Of a DNA stretch of 39,883 nt, positions 7,576-15,016 are shown piece by piece. Both the position numbers and the translations under genes were made by a program. Position 1 is the stretch's first letter, and each line of letters begins with the position of its first letter. The notes beneath the pieces were generated by a model that did no database searches, was not told the DNA's origin, and saw only the letters and a program-made list of their open reading frames with translations. Source of the DNA: Micromonospora solifontis (GTDB lineage: Bacteria > Actinomycetota > Actinomycetes > Mycobacteriales > Micromonosporaceae); NCBI RefSeq assembly GCF_003725545.1, contig NZ_RJLN01000050.1, positions 1 to 39,883 of the forward strand. The letters are read 5' to 3'.

Positions 7576-8394
7576 CTAACGACCCTTCTGTCGGGCGAGG
7601 CGGTTGCTGGCGTCGAGGCACTGCTCGACGTACCGGTCGGCGGCCGGCCGGAGCCGGGCGGCGTGCCGGTCGAAGAAGCTGGCCGCGCTGCTGCCCGGCC
7701 AGCGCTCGGGGAGCAGCGCCGGGGGCAGTTGCGGGTCCCGGAAGAGGAAGGTACGCCACGCGTGCACCAGTGCGAACCGGGCCGCGTACGCCTCCTCGTC
7801 GCTGCTGCGCACCGTGACGCCGGAGAGCAGCGGCTTCTGCTCGGTGACGAACCGCTCGTACGCCCGGCCGATCTCGGCCAGGTCCCAGGCGCGGCGGACC
7901 ACGCCCATCGCGCCGGGTGTCCCGGCGGCATGGGAGGCGGTGAACCGCTCGTAGCGCACGCCCGCCTCGGCGAGCAGCACGTCCACGTCCTCACCCGGGC
8001 GGGTCGCCACCCAGGTGCAGTCGTCGAGCGTGCCGTAGCCGAGGAAGGTCAGGTTGGCGGCGAGCCGCTGCCGGTCCCGGCGGGAGGCCGGGGCCTCCAG
8101 CACCAGGAGGTCGAACCGGCCGTCCCAGCTGTGCCGGCCGGTGCGGTAGATCCGGGCGGCTGCCTCGTCGAGTCGGCGGGCCGCCTTCGGTGTGATCGAA
8201 TATCCGGGTCCGGAGGTGAGCCGGAGGGGTTCGAGCCAGCCTTGACGGACCATCCGGGAGACCGCGGTGCGTACCGCCGGAGGGGCGATCCCGAGCGGCG
8301 CCAACAGCTTGACCAGGGCGGCGACCGGTGCGCGCCCACCCCTCGCCCGGAGGTGGTCGCCGTACAGGTCGAAGAGTGCCGACCGTGCCTGCAT
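7576..8394 (-). CDS. PaaX-family transcriptional regulator
   Basis: 272 residues. The N-terminal winged helix (about 1-70) starts ARSALFDLYGDHLRARGG, with VRTAVSRMVRQGWLEP as the recognition part, followed by the PaaX central domain (WDGRFDLLVLEAPASRRDR) and the C-terminal domain with FALVHAWRTFLFRDPQLPPA, a clear PaaX signature. Members repress phenylacetate or related operons and release DNA on binding an aromatic CoA ester. It is the first gene of a two-gene minus-strand unit with the PaaG-like enzyme, which it probably controls along with itself; the operator should lie in 8395-8584. I did not recognise a defined site there. Confidence 0.9.
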   Translation of the reverse strand: MQARSALFDLYGDHLRARGGRAPVAALVKLLAPLGIAPPAVRTAVSRMVRQGWLEPLRLTSGPGYSITPKAARRLDEAAARIYRTGRHSWDGRFDLLVLEAPASRRDRQRLAANLTFLGYGTLDDCTWVATRPGEDVDVLLAEAGVRYERFTASHAAGTPGAMGVVRRAWDLAEIGRAYERFVTEQKPLLSGVTVRSSDEEAYAARFALVHAWRTFLFRDPQLPPALLPERWPGSSAASFFDRHAARLRPAADRYVEQCLDASNRLARQKGR

Positions 8395-8584
8395 GACCGC
8401 ACATTGTGACAGGCCTACCCAAGATAAGCTAGATGCTGTTACATCAATGCTGCTTCGGTTTGGGTCCAGCGGTGTTCATCAGGGAAAATCGTGGGTCGAG
8501 GCCCCCGTGGTGGTTGCGGGTGGTCATGGCGAAGTGGCTGTGGGGCAACCCACCAACCCTGGTGTAGGTCTGAGGGGAGACAAC

Positions 8585-8752
8585 ATGGCGGCGATGAAGC
8601 CGCGGACGGGCGACGGTCCGCTGGAGGTCACCAAGGAGGGCCGGGGCATCGTCATGCGGGTCCCGCTGGAGGGTGGTGGCCGGCTCGTCGTCGAGATGAC
8701 TCCCGACGAGGCCACCGCGCTGGGTGACGCGCTGAAGGCGGCCGCCGGCTGA
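8585..8752 (+). CDS. DUF3117 small protein
   Basis: 55 residues, MAAMKPRTGDGPLEVTKEGR being the start, then RVPLEGGGRLVVEMTPDEA. This short sequence is almost invariant across actinobacteria (Rv1211 in M. tuberculosis) and its role is unknown. AGGGGAGA lies seven bases before the ATG. It is a single-gene unit: divergent from paaX and closed by the strong hairpin at 8798-8834. Confidence 0.95.
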   Translation: MAAMKPRTGDGPLEVTKEGRGIVMRVPLEGGGRLVVEMTPDEATALGDALKAAAG

Positions 8753-8797
8753 TCGAGGGCGGTCCGCGCGGCGCGTGTCGCGCGAACGGCTGGTCCC

Positions 8798-8834
8798 GAC
8801 CCTGAGCCACCGGTTCCGCCGGTGGCTCAGGGTC
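8798..8834 (+). terminator. 16-bp hairpin after DUF3117
   Basis: GACCCTGAGCCACCGG (8798-8813) and CCGGTGGCTCAGGGTC (8819-8834) pair perfectly around a five-base loop. It has no U-tract, as is common in actinobacteria. It separates DUF3117 from pepA. Confidence 0.85.
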
Positions 8835-8897
8835 TTCGCCGCCCTGGTCTCTGGCGGATTGTCCTAACTTGAGAACTTTTCGGAGGTGCGGTCCAGC

Positions 8898-10358
8898 GTG
8901 CTGGCCATCCGTCTGGTGAGCGAGCCCGCGCGGCTCGACACCCTCGTCCTGCCCATTCGTCGTGAAGGGCCGGACACGCCGGCCGCGCTGGTCCCCACCG
9001 CCCGGCCGCCGGCCGACGAGGTCCGCGCCGAGGCGATCGCGCTGGTCCCCGCCGCGAGGCTGACCGGGGAGGCGGGCGAGGTGCGGGAGCACCTACGGCC
9101 CGGCGGCACCCCCGCGCGGCTGGTGCTCCTCGGCGTCGGCGCCGGCGACGAGCAGGGCTGGCGGGCCGCGGGAGCGGCGCTGGCCCGGGCGGCCCGGGAT
9201 GAGACGCACATCACGGTGATGCTGCCGGCCGAGGCCACGGCGGCGCTGCGCGGCCTGACCGAGGGGCTGCTGCTCGGCTCGTACCGGTTCCGGCTCACCG
9301 AGGCCGGCGGCGCGCCCGCGCTGGCCGAGGTGGACCTGGTGGTGGCCGACCCGGCGGCGCTCGCCTCCACCCTGGAGGCGGCGCGGACCACCGCGGCGAT
9401 GACCCGGCTGGCCCGCGACCTGACCAACACCCCCTCGTCGGTGAAGAACCCGGCCTGGTTCGCCGCGCAGGTCGAGGCCGCGGCCGCCGGCCACGCCGAC
9501 CTGCACCTGCGGGTACGCGGCCCCGAGGAACTGGCGGCTGAGGGCTTCGGCGGCATCCTCGCCGTCGGGGGCGGCTCGGCCAGCGGACCGCGCCTGGTCG
9601 AACTGGACTGGCGGCCGGCGGACGCGCGTACCCACGTGGTGCTCGTCGGCAAGGGCATCACCTTCGACACCGGCGGCATCTCGATCAAGCCGGTGCCGGC
9701 GATGAAGCTGATGCGCAAGGACATGGCCGGTGCGGCGGCGGTGATCGCCGCGACCCTGGGCGCCGCCGCGCTGCGGCTGCCCGTCCGGGTCACCACCCTC
9801 GCCCCGCTCGCCGAGAACATGGTCAGCGGCTCGGCGTTCCGTCCCGGCGACGTCGTCCGCCACTACGGCGGCCTGACCAGCGAGACCACCAACTCGGACG
9901 CCGAGGGCCGGCTGGTGCTCGCCGACGCGATGGCGTACGCGGTGCGCGAGCTCGAGCCCGACCTGCTGGTCGACCTGGCCACCCTGACCGGTGCCAACGC
10001 GGTGGCGCTCGGCAAGCGGCACGGCGCCCTCTACAGCGAGAACGACCGGCTCGCCGCCGACCTGCTGGCGGCGATCGAGGCGGCCGGGGAGCGGGCCTGG
10101 CGGATGCCCTTGCCCGCCGACTACGTCGAGTACCTCGGCAGCGACCTCGCCGACCTGCACAGCTCCCCGGACCGGGGCGCCGGCTCGGTGGTGGCCGCGC
10201 TCTTCCTGCGCGAGTTCACCGGCGAGCTGCGCGACCGCTGGGTGCACGTGGACATGTCCGCCCCCTCCTGGTCGGAGGACGCGCACGCGGAGCTGACCAA
10301 GGGCGCCACCGGCTGGGGCGTACGCGGGCTGCTGCGCTGGCTGGCCACGCTGGGCTGA
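8898..10358 (+). CDS. pepA: leucyl aminopeptidase, M17 family (PepA)
   Basis: 486 residues. An N-terminal macro-like domain (about 1-160) precedes the catalytic domain. LVGKGITFDTGGISIKP carries the metal-binding Lys and Asp, and NSDAEGRLVLADAMAYA is the M17 signature with Asp and Glu ligands; RKDMAGAAAV also fits. The enzyme is a cytosolic hexameric zinc aminopeptidase that trims N-terminal residues. The GTG at 8898 is preferred to the GTG at 8886 because the latter lies within the GGAGG at 8882-8886, which is the likely Shine-Dalgarno. Convergent with the methyltransferase gene 18 bases downstream. Confidence 0.95.
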   Translation: MLAIRLVSEPARLDTLVLPIRREGPDTPAALVPTARPPADEVRAEAIALVPAARLTGEAGEVREHLRPGGTPARLVLLGVGAGDEQGWRAAGAALARAARDETHITVMLPAEATAALRGLTEGLLLGSYRFRLTEAGGAPALAEVDLVVADPAALASTLEAARTTAAMTRLARDLTNTPSSVKNPAWFAAQVEAAAAGHADLHLRVRGPEELAAEGFGGILAVGGGSASGPRLVELDWRPADARTHVVLVGKGITFDTGGISIKPVPAMKLMRKDMAGAAAVIAATLGAAALRLPVRVTTLAPLAENMVSGSAFRPGDVVRHYGGLTSETTNSDAEGRLVLADAMAYAVRELEPDLLVDLATLTGANAVALGKRHGALYSENDRLAADLLAAIEAAGERAWRMPLPADYVEYLGSDLADLHSSPDRGAGSVVAALFLREFTGELRDRWVHVDMSAPSWSEDAHAELTKGATGWGVRGLLRWLATLG

Positions 10359-10376
10359 ACCCGGCGACGGCCCGGG

Positions 10377-10997
10377 TCAGCCCTTCACGGCGGCGAGCAG
10401 GCCGTGCCCGACCGGCAGCAGCGCGGGGATCCAGTGCTCCGACTCCCGGAGCGCCTTGACGGTCTCCCGGACGGTGACCGTCTCCACGTCGCGGGCGGCC
10501 GGGTCACCGATCCGGCCGCCGGCCAGCGCGCCGTTGAGGGCGAGCACCCCGCCCGGGCGCAGCAGCCGGAGCGCGGCGTCCACGCAGGCACTGAAGCCGG
10601 TCGCCTCGGCATCGACGAAGACCAGGTCGTAGGCGCCGTCCGCGAGCCGCGGCAGCACGTCGAGGGCCCGGCCGGTGATGATCCGGGTACGCCCCGACGG
10701 GAAGCCGGCCTCCAGGAAGATCCGCCGGGCGATGCGCTGGTGCTCGACCTCCACGTCGATGGTGGTGAGCACGCCGTCGGGCCGCATGCCGCGCAGCAGC
10801 CACACGCCGCTGACCCCGGTGCCGGTGCCGATCTCCACCACCGCCCGGGCGTTGCCGGCGGCGGCGAGCAGCCGCAGCGCGGCCCCCGCCCCCGGGGTGA
10901 CGGCGTCCACGCCCACCTCGCGGGCGAGGCTGCGGGCCGTGCGCAGGACGAGGTCCTCGGCGGCGTACGACTCGGCGAACTGGAGCGCGTGGGCCAT
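10377..10997 (-). CDS. class I SAM-dependent O-methyltransferase (Rv1220c-like)
   Basis: 206 residues from the first ATG. VVEIGTGTGVSGVWLL is motif I for S-adenosylmethionine, TTIDVEVEHQRIAR holds the acidic residue that binds the ribose, and YDLVFVDAEATGF is the metal/substrate strand of the catechol O-methyltransferase-like group. Its place beside htrA-tatB-mrp matches Rv1220c. The start is uncertain: the ATG at 10997 has no Shine-Dalgarno, whereas GGAGGT at 11033-11038 sits five bases before an in-frame ATC (11025-11027), which would add ten residues, with homologues of other genera also extending into this part. Substrate unknown. Confidence 0.9.
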   Translation of the reverse strand: MAHALQFAESYAAEDLVLRTARSLAREVGVDAVTPGAGAALRLLAAAGNARAVVEIGTGTGVSGVWLLRGMRPDGVLTTIDVEVEHQRIARRIFLEAGFPSGRTRIITGRALDVLPRLADGAYDLVFVDAEATGFSACVDAALRLLRPGGVLALNGALAGGRIGDPAARDVETVTVRETVKALRESEHWIPALLPVGHGLLAAVKG

Positions 10998-11256
10998 CGA
11001 GTTGCCGGAGTTGGCGACCGTGGCGATGGGACACCTCCGGGCGGCGGGAGTGGTGCGAGGGGTCGGTTGGCGCTATGAGCCTAGAGGCGGCCCCGGAAGC
11101 GCGCAGCCGCGAGTCGGCTCGGAACGATCACGACCGGCAACACCTGACTCCACCCGTGGCATCCGTGCAATCCTGGACGGTGTCCCGCGTGTCAGGGTCG
11201 ACCGGCTCCGCAGGGGGCCGGCGCGGGACACGCGGGACGGAGTGGGAGGCACCGAC

Positions 11257-12552
11257 GTGACCGACGGCTGGGACTGGCGCCGGCCCGGCGGGGGTCCGGC
11301 ACCGGCGGGACAGCCGGCGCCCGGCGACCCGCCGCACGGCGCCGGTGGTGGCGGCTCGCCCTGGTGGTCCGACGCGCTGGCCGACCCCTGGCGGGACCCG
11401 TACGCCCCGGCCGCGGTGGTGGTCCCGGCGGCCCCGGTCGTGGGCGCCGACGAGCCCGAGCCGGTCGTCGACCCGGACGCCCCGGGCCGGCCGGGGATCC
11501 GGCAGGTGGTGCTGATCTCGCTGATCACCGCCCTGCTGGCCGGCTCGCTCGGCAGCGCCCTGACGTACGCCTTCCTCCGCGGCGGCGGCCAGACCCCCAC
11601 CCTCGGCGCGTCGTCGGGCCAGGCGCCGGCGCTCGCCCAGCGCAAGCCCGAGTCGCTGGCCGGCGTCGCCGAGAAGGTGCTGCCCAGCGTGGTGACCGTC
11701 CGGGTCTACAGCCTCGGCGGCACCAGCGAGGGTTCCGGCTTCGTGGTGAGCGCCGACGGGCACATCGTCACCAACGACCACGTGGTCTCGGGCGGCCCCG
11801 GCAAGGCCACGGTGATCTTCAACGACGGCAGCACCGCGCCCGGCACGGTGGTGGGGCAGGACCCGGAGTCGGACATCGCGGTGATCAAGGTGGCGAAGAC
11901 CGGGTTGAAGCCGGTGGAGTTCGGCGACTCGGACGCCCTCGCGGTGGGCGACCCGGTGCTCGCCGTCGGCTCGCCGCTCTCCCTGGCGAACACGGTCACC
12001 GCCGGCATCGTCAGCGCCCTGGACCGGACCATGCAGGCCGGGGAGCCGGGCGGCCCGACGCGCTACTACGCGGCGATCCAGACCGACGCGGCGGTCAACC
12101 ATGGCAACTCGGGCGGCCCGCTGGTCGACGCCGCCGGGCGGGTGGTCGGGGTGAACTCGACGATCAAGTCACTGGTCGCCGACGGGCAGGAGGCCGGCAA
12201 CATCGGGCTCGCCTTCGCCATCCCCATCAACCAGGCCAAACGCGTCACCCAGGACATCATCGGCACCGGCAAGGCCCGGCGTACGGTGATCGGCGCCCAG
12301 GTCGGCGGCACCGGCGCGGCCAGCGGTGCCGGCGTACGCCTCAATTCGGTGGAACCCGCCGGTCCGGCGGCCGCGGCCGGCCTCAAGGCCGGTGACGTCG
12401 TGCTGCGGCTGAACGGGCATCCGATGACCGAACCCACCGACCTGGTCGCCCTGGTCCGGAAGTACGCACCCGGCTCAGTGGTGACAGTCGAGTACCGGCG
12501 GGGGTCGGCCCGGCAGAGCGCCTCCGTGACGCTCGCCGCAGACGCCAAGTGA
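11257..12552 (+). CDS. HtrA/DegP-type membrane-anchored serine protease with PDZ domain
   Basis: 431 residues. A Pro/Gly/Asp-rich cytoplasmic lead (1-85), one membrane helix (about 87-108), then an extracytoplasmic trypsin-like domain. The triad is visible: His in TNDHVV, Asp in ESDIAV, Ser in HGNSGGPL. A PDZ domain follows (about 345-425, GVRLNSVEPAGPAAAAGLKA). It is a quality-control protease of the cell envelope. The GTG at 11257 has GGGAGG seven bases upstream. In mycobacteria the counterpart (Rv1223) follows sigE-rseA; here that pair is missing and 259 bases of non-coding DNA separate htrA from the divergent methyltransferase. Confidence 0.95.
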   Translation: MTDGWDWRRPGGGPAPAGQPAPGDPPHGAGGGGSPWWSDALADPWRDPYAPAAVVVPAAPVVGADEPEPVVDPDAPGRPGIRQVVLISLITALLAGSLGSALTYAFLRGGGQTPTLGASSGQAPALAQRKPESLAGVAEKVLPSVVTVRVYSLGGTSEGSGFVVSADGHIVTNDHVVSGGPGKATVIFNDGSTAPGTVVGQDPESDIAVIKVAKTGLKPVEFGDSDALAVGDPVLAVGSPLSLANTVTAGIVSALDRTMQAGEPGGPTRYYAAIQTDAAVNHGNSGGPLVDAAGRVVGVNSTIKSLVADGQEAGNIGLAFAIPINQAKRVTQDIIGTGKARRTVIGAQVGGTGAASGAGVRLNSVEPAGPAAAAGLKAGDVVLRLNGHPMTEPTDLVALVRKYAPGSVVTVEYRRGSARQSASVTLAADAK

Positions 12553-12624
12553 CCTCCCGTCACCCCCTCCCCGAGCACCCCGTGACGTGCGTAGTCTGGG
12601 CGTGACTCGCACGAGGAGGTCGGG

Positions 12625-13047
12625 GTGCTCGACAACCTGAACTGGTGGGAGATCGCTGCGCTGCTGCTCCTGGCGTTGCTGATCTTCGGTGACCGGTTGC
12701 CCGCCGTCATCAGCGACGGCCTGCGGATGGTCCGCAACCTGCGCGCCATGGCCCGTAACGCCACCGGCGACCTGAGCCGCGAGCTGGGCACCGACATCCA
12801 GCTGGAGGATCTGCACCCGAAGGCGTTCATCCGGAAGCACCTGCTCAGCGAGGAGGACGAGCAGGCCATCCGGAAGCCGCTGCAGAGCATGTACGACAAC
12901 ATCCGCCAGGACGTCTCCGGCATGCACGAGGACCTGAAAGAGGTCGCCAAGGCGGCCGACCTGCGGACCAACGGCAAGGGCCCGACCACCGCGACGGGCA
13001 TCACCCCCGCCCCGGCCCCCCGCCCGAGCTACGACGACGCCACCTGA
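12625..13047 (+). CDS. tatB: Sec-independent translocase subunit TatB
   Basis: 140 residues. A short N-terminal membrane helix, WWEIAALLLLALLIFGDRLP, with the acidic residue before it and the FG-x-x-x-LP hinge after it, is followed by a long amphipathic helix (about 25-60) and a charged, Pro-ending tail. TatB with TatC binds twin-arginine signal peptides. AGGAGG lies eight bases before the GTG. It sits 72 bases after htrA in the same direction, so the two may be cotranscribed. Confidence 0.93.
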   Translation: MLDNLNWWEIAALLLLALLIFGDRLPAVISDGLRMVRNLRAMARNATGDLSRELGTDIQLEDLHPKAFIRKHLLSEEDEQAIRKPLQSMYDNIRQDVSGMHEDLKEVAKAADLRTNGKGPTTATGITPAPAPRPSYDDAT

Positions 13048-13088
13048 CGGACGCGCTCCGGCCGCTGAACGAGGGCCCGGAAACGGAG

Positions 13089-13124
13089 AAAGAGTGGCCT
13101 TCCGGAGCCGGAAGGCCACTCTTT
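13089..13124. repeat. dispersed palindrome, copy 2
   Basis: A 17-bp perfect stem, AAAGAGTGGCCTTCCGG (13089-13105) with its complement at 13108-13124, leaving two central bases. CCGTGCATCTGGGCGGATC follows on the right, as in copy 1. It lies between the convergent tatB (ends 13047) and mrp (ends 13161). Confidence 0.87.
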
Positions 13125-13160
13125 CCGTGCATCTGGGCGGATCGTGGAGGCGGCTGGCGG

Positions 13161-14309
13161 TCAGCGGCCGGCGGGCTTGAGGCCCAACGGCTTGCCGAGG
13201 AGGGACTCGCGGCGGACGGCGAGCCGGTCGGCGACCTGGACCAGCGCCTTGGCGGCGGGAGCGTCCGGCTGGGCCAGCACGATCGGGGCGCCGGCGTCGC
13301 CGCCCTCGCGGACCCGGGTGTCCAGCGGGATCTGCCCCAGCACCGGCACCTGCGCGCCGATGGTCCGGGTCAGCGACTCGGCGACCGCCTCGCCGCCGCC
13401 CGTGCCGAAGACCTCCATCCGGGAGCCGTCCGGCAGCTCCAGCCAGGACATGTTCTCGATCACGCCGACCACCCGCTGGTGGGTCTGCAGCGCGATCGCG
13501 CCGGCCCGCTCGGCCACCTCCGCGGCGGCCGCCTGCGGGGTGGTGACGACCAGGATCTCCGCGTTCGGCAGCAGCTGGGCCACCGAGATCGCGATGTCAC
13601 CGGTGCCCGGGGGCAGGTCCAGCAGGAGGACGTCCAGGTCACCCCAATAGACGTCGGCGAGGAACTGCTGCAGGGCCCGGTGCAGCATCGGGCCGCGCCA
13701 CACGACGGCGGCGTTGCCCGGGGTGAACATGCCGATCGAGATGACCTTCACGCCGTGCGACTGCGGCGGCATGATCATGTCCTCGACCCGGGTCGGGGCG
13801 CCCTCCGCACCGAGCATCCGGGGCACCGAGTGGCCGTAGATGTCCGCGTCGACCACACCGACCGAGAGGCCGCGGGCGGCCAGCGCGGCGGCCAGGTTGA
13901 CGGTGACGCTGGACTTGCCGACGCCGCCCTTGCCACTGGCGACCGCGTACACCCGGGTGCGGGAGCCGGGCTGGGCGAACGGGATGACCGGCTCGGCCGT
14001 GGCCCCGCCGCCGCGCAGCTTCGCCTGCAGCTCCTGCCGCTGCTCCGGGCTCATCACGCCGAACTCGATCTCGACGCCGGTGACCCCGGGGACCGCGCCC
14101 ACGGCGGCGGTGATGTCGGTACGCAGCTTGTCCTTCAGCGGGCAGCCGGCCACGGTGAGCAGCAGCTCGACGCGGACCACGCCGTCCTCGCCGATCTCGG
14201 CGGAACGGACCATGCCGAGCTCGGTGATCGGCCGGCGGATCTCCGGGTCGTTGACGGTGGCCAGGGCGGCCTGGATCGCGTCGGAGACGGTGCTGACGGG
14301 TGCTGACAT
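13161..14309 (-). CDS. mrp: Mrp/ApbC-family P-loop iron-sulfur carrier ATPase
   Basis: 382 residues. An N-terminal MIP18/DUF59 domain (about 1-95, VNDPEIRRPITELGMV and TVAGCPLKD) is fused to a ParA/MinD-like ATPase with the deviant Walker A ASGKGGVGKSS (about 123-133), and later LLDLPPGTGD and VTTPQAAAAEVAERA. The family loads Fe-S clusters on client proteins. Other Mrp proteins carry a C-P-x-C pair after NMS; here the stretch reads NMSWLELPDGSRMEVFGTGG with no cysteine, an actinobacterial trait as far as I recall. The ATG at 14309 lacks a Shine-Dalgarno but has TAGCAT seven bases upstream. Confidence 0.93.
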   Translation of the reverse strand: MSAPVSTVSDAIQAALATVNDPEIRRPITELGMVRSAEIGEDGVVRVELLLTVAGCPLKDKLRTDITAAVGAVPGVTGVEIEFGVMSPEQRQELQAKLRGGGATAEPVIPFAQPGSRTRVYAVASGKGGVGKSSVTVNLAAALAARGLSVGVVDADIYGHSVPRMLGAEGAPTRVEDMIMPPQSHGVKVISIGMFTPGNAAVVWRGPMLHRALQQFLADVYWGDLDVLLLDLPPGTGDIAISVAQLLPNAEILVVTTPQAAAAEVAERAGAIALQTHQRVVGVIENMSWLELPDGSRMEVFGTGGGEAVAESLTRTIGAQVPVLGQIPLDTRVREGGDAGAPIVLAQPDAPAAKALVQVADRLAVRRESLLGKPLGLKPAGR

Positions 14310-14316
14310 GCCCGCA

Positions 14317-14322
14317 ATGCTA
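14317..14322 (-). promoter_or_regulatory. -10 box TAGCAT for leaderless mrp
   Basis: TAGCAT read on the minus strand, seven bases before the ATG of mrp (14309). Confidence 0.55.
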
Positions 14323-14407
14323 CGTCGGTGGTCATCGGCGACCGCCGCTGGCGGGGGCCGGTGTGAGCGAATCGATGGCCGGAACGGAGGGGTGGCCGGG
14401 CTCCTGG

Positions 14408-15016
14408 TCAGCCCTCCAGGCGGCCGTCGTGGGCGTAGTCGCCGTCGAGGTCGTCGCGGGGCTCGTCCAGCGGCTCGCCGCCGGCCCGCCGCCGGGCCTC
14501 CCGCTCCTGCTGCTTGCGCTCCAGCTTCCGTCGGCGTTCCGCCGCCTCGTCCAGCTCCTCGGCCAGCCGGGCCAGCTCCGAGCGGAGGAAGTCCCGGGTG
14601 GCCACCTCGCCCATCGCGATGCGCAGCGCGGCGATCTCCCGGGCCAGGTACTCCGTGTCGGCCTTCTGCATGGTGGCCCGTCGCCGGTCCTCCTCCAGCG
14701 CCACCCGGTCCCGGTCGGCCTGCCGGTTCTGCGCGAGCAGGATCAGCGGGGCCGCGTACGACGCCTGGAGGGAGAGCACCAGGGTCAGGAAGGTGAAGGT
14801 GTACGGGTCGAAGCGCAGGTTCGCCGGGGCGAGCGTGTTCCACAGGAACCAGGCGGTGAGGACCAGGGTCATGTAGACGAGGAAGTTCGCCGTACCCATG
14901 CCCCGGGCGATGCCCTCGGCCACCCGGCCGAAGGTCTCCTGGTCGATCCGCGGCAGCCGGAGGCCGCGGGGCGCGCGTGGCTGGTCGAGCCGCTCGGCTC
15001 GTCGCTGGTCAGTCAT
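14408..15016 (-). CDS. DUF1003 membrane protein
   Basis: 202 residues. Two membrane helices (about 43-63 and 75-95) carry the DUF1003 pattern ..FLVYMTLVLTAWFLWNTL.. and DPYTFTFLTLVLSLQASYAA, with LILLAQNRQADRDR after them. A long charged helical tail (about 105-175) is probably a coiled coil. The role of the family is unknown. The ATG lies inside the last codons of the MgtE-N/CBS gene (8-base overlap), a strong sign of coupled translation and a shared job. Confidence 0.92.
   Translation of the reverse strand: MTDQRRAERLDQPRAPRGLRLPRIDQETFGRVAEGIARGMGTANFLVYMTLVLTAWFLWNTLAPANLRFDPYTFTFLTLVLSLQASYAAPLILLAQNRQADRDRVALEEDRRRATMQKADTEYLAREIAALRIAMGEVATRDFLRSELARLAEELDEAAERRRKLERKQQEREARRRAGGEPLDEPRDDLDGDYAHDGRLEG

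Noticed and set aside
11100..11150. GGAAC near 11116 as the -35 of an ECF-type promoter for htrA
   Set aside because: No GTT or CGTT occurs at 15-19 bases downstream, so the second half of the site is missing.
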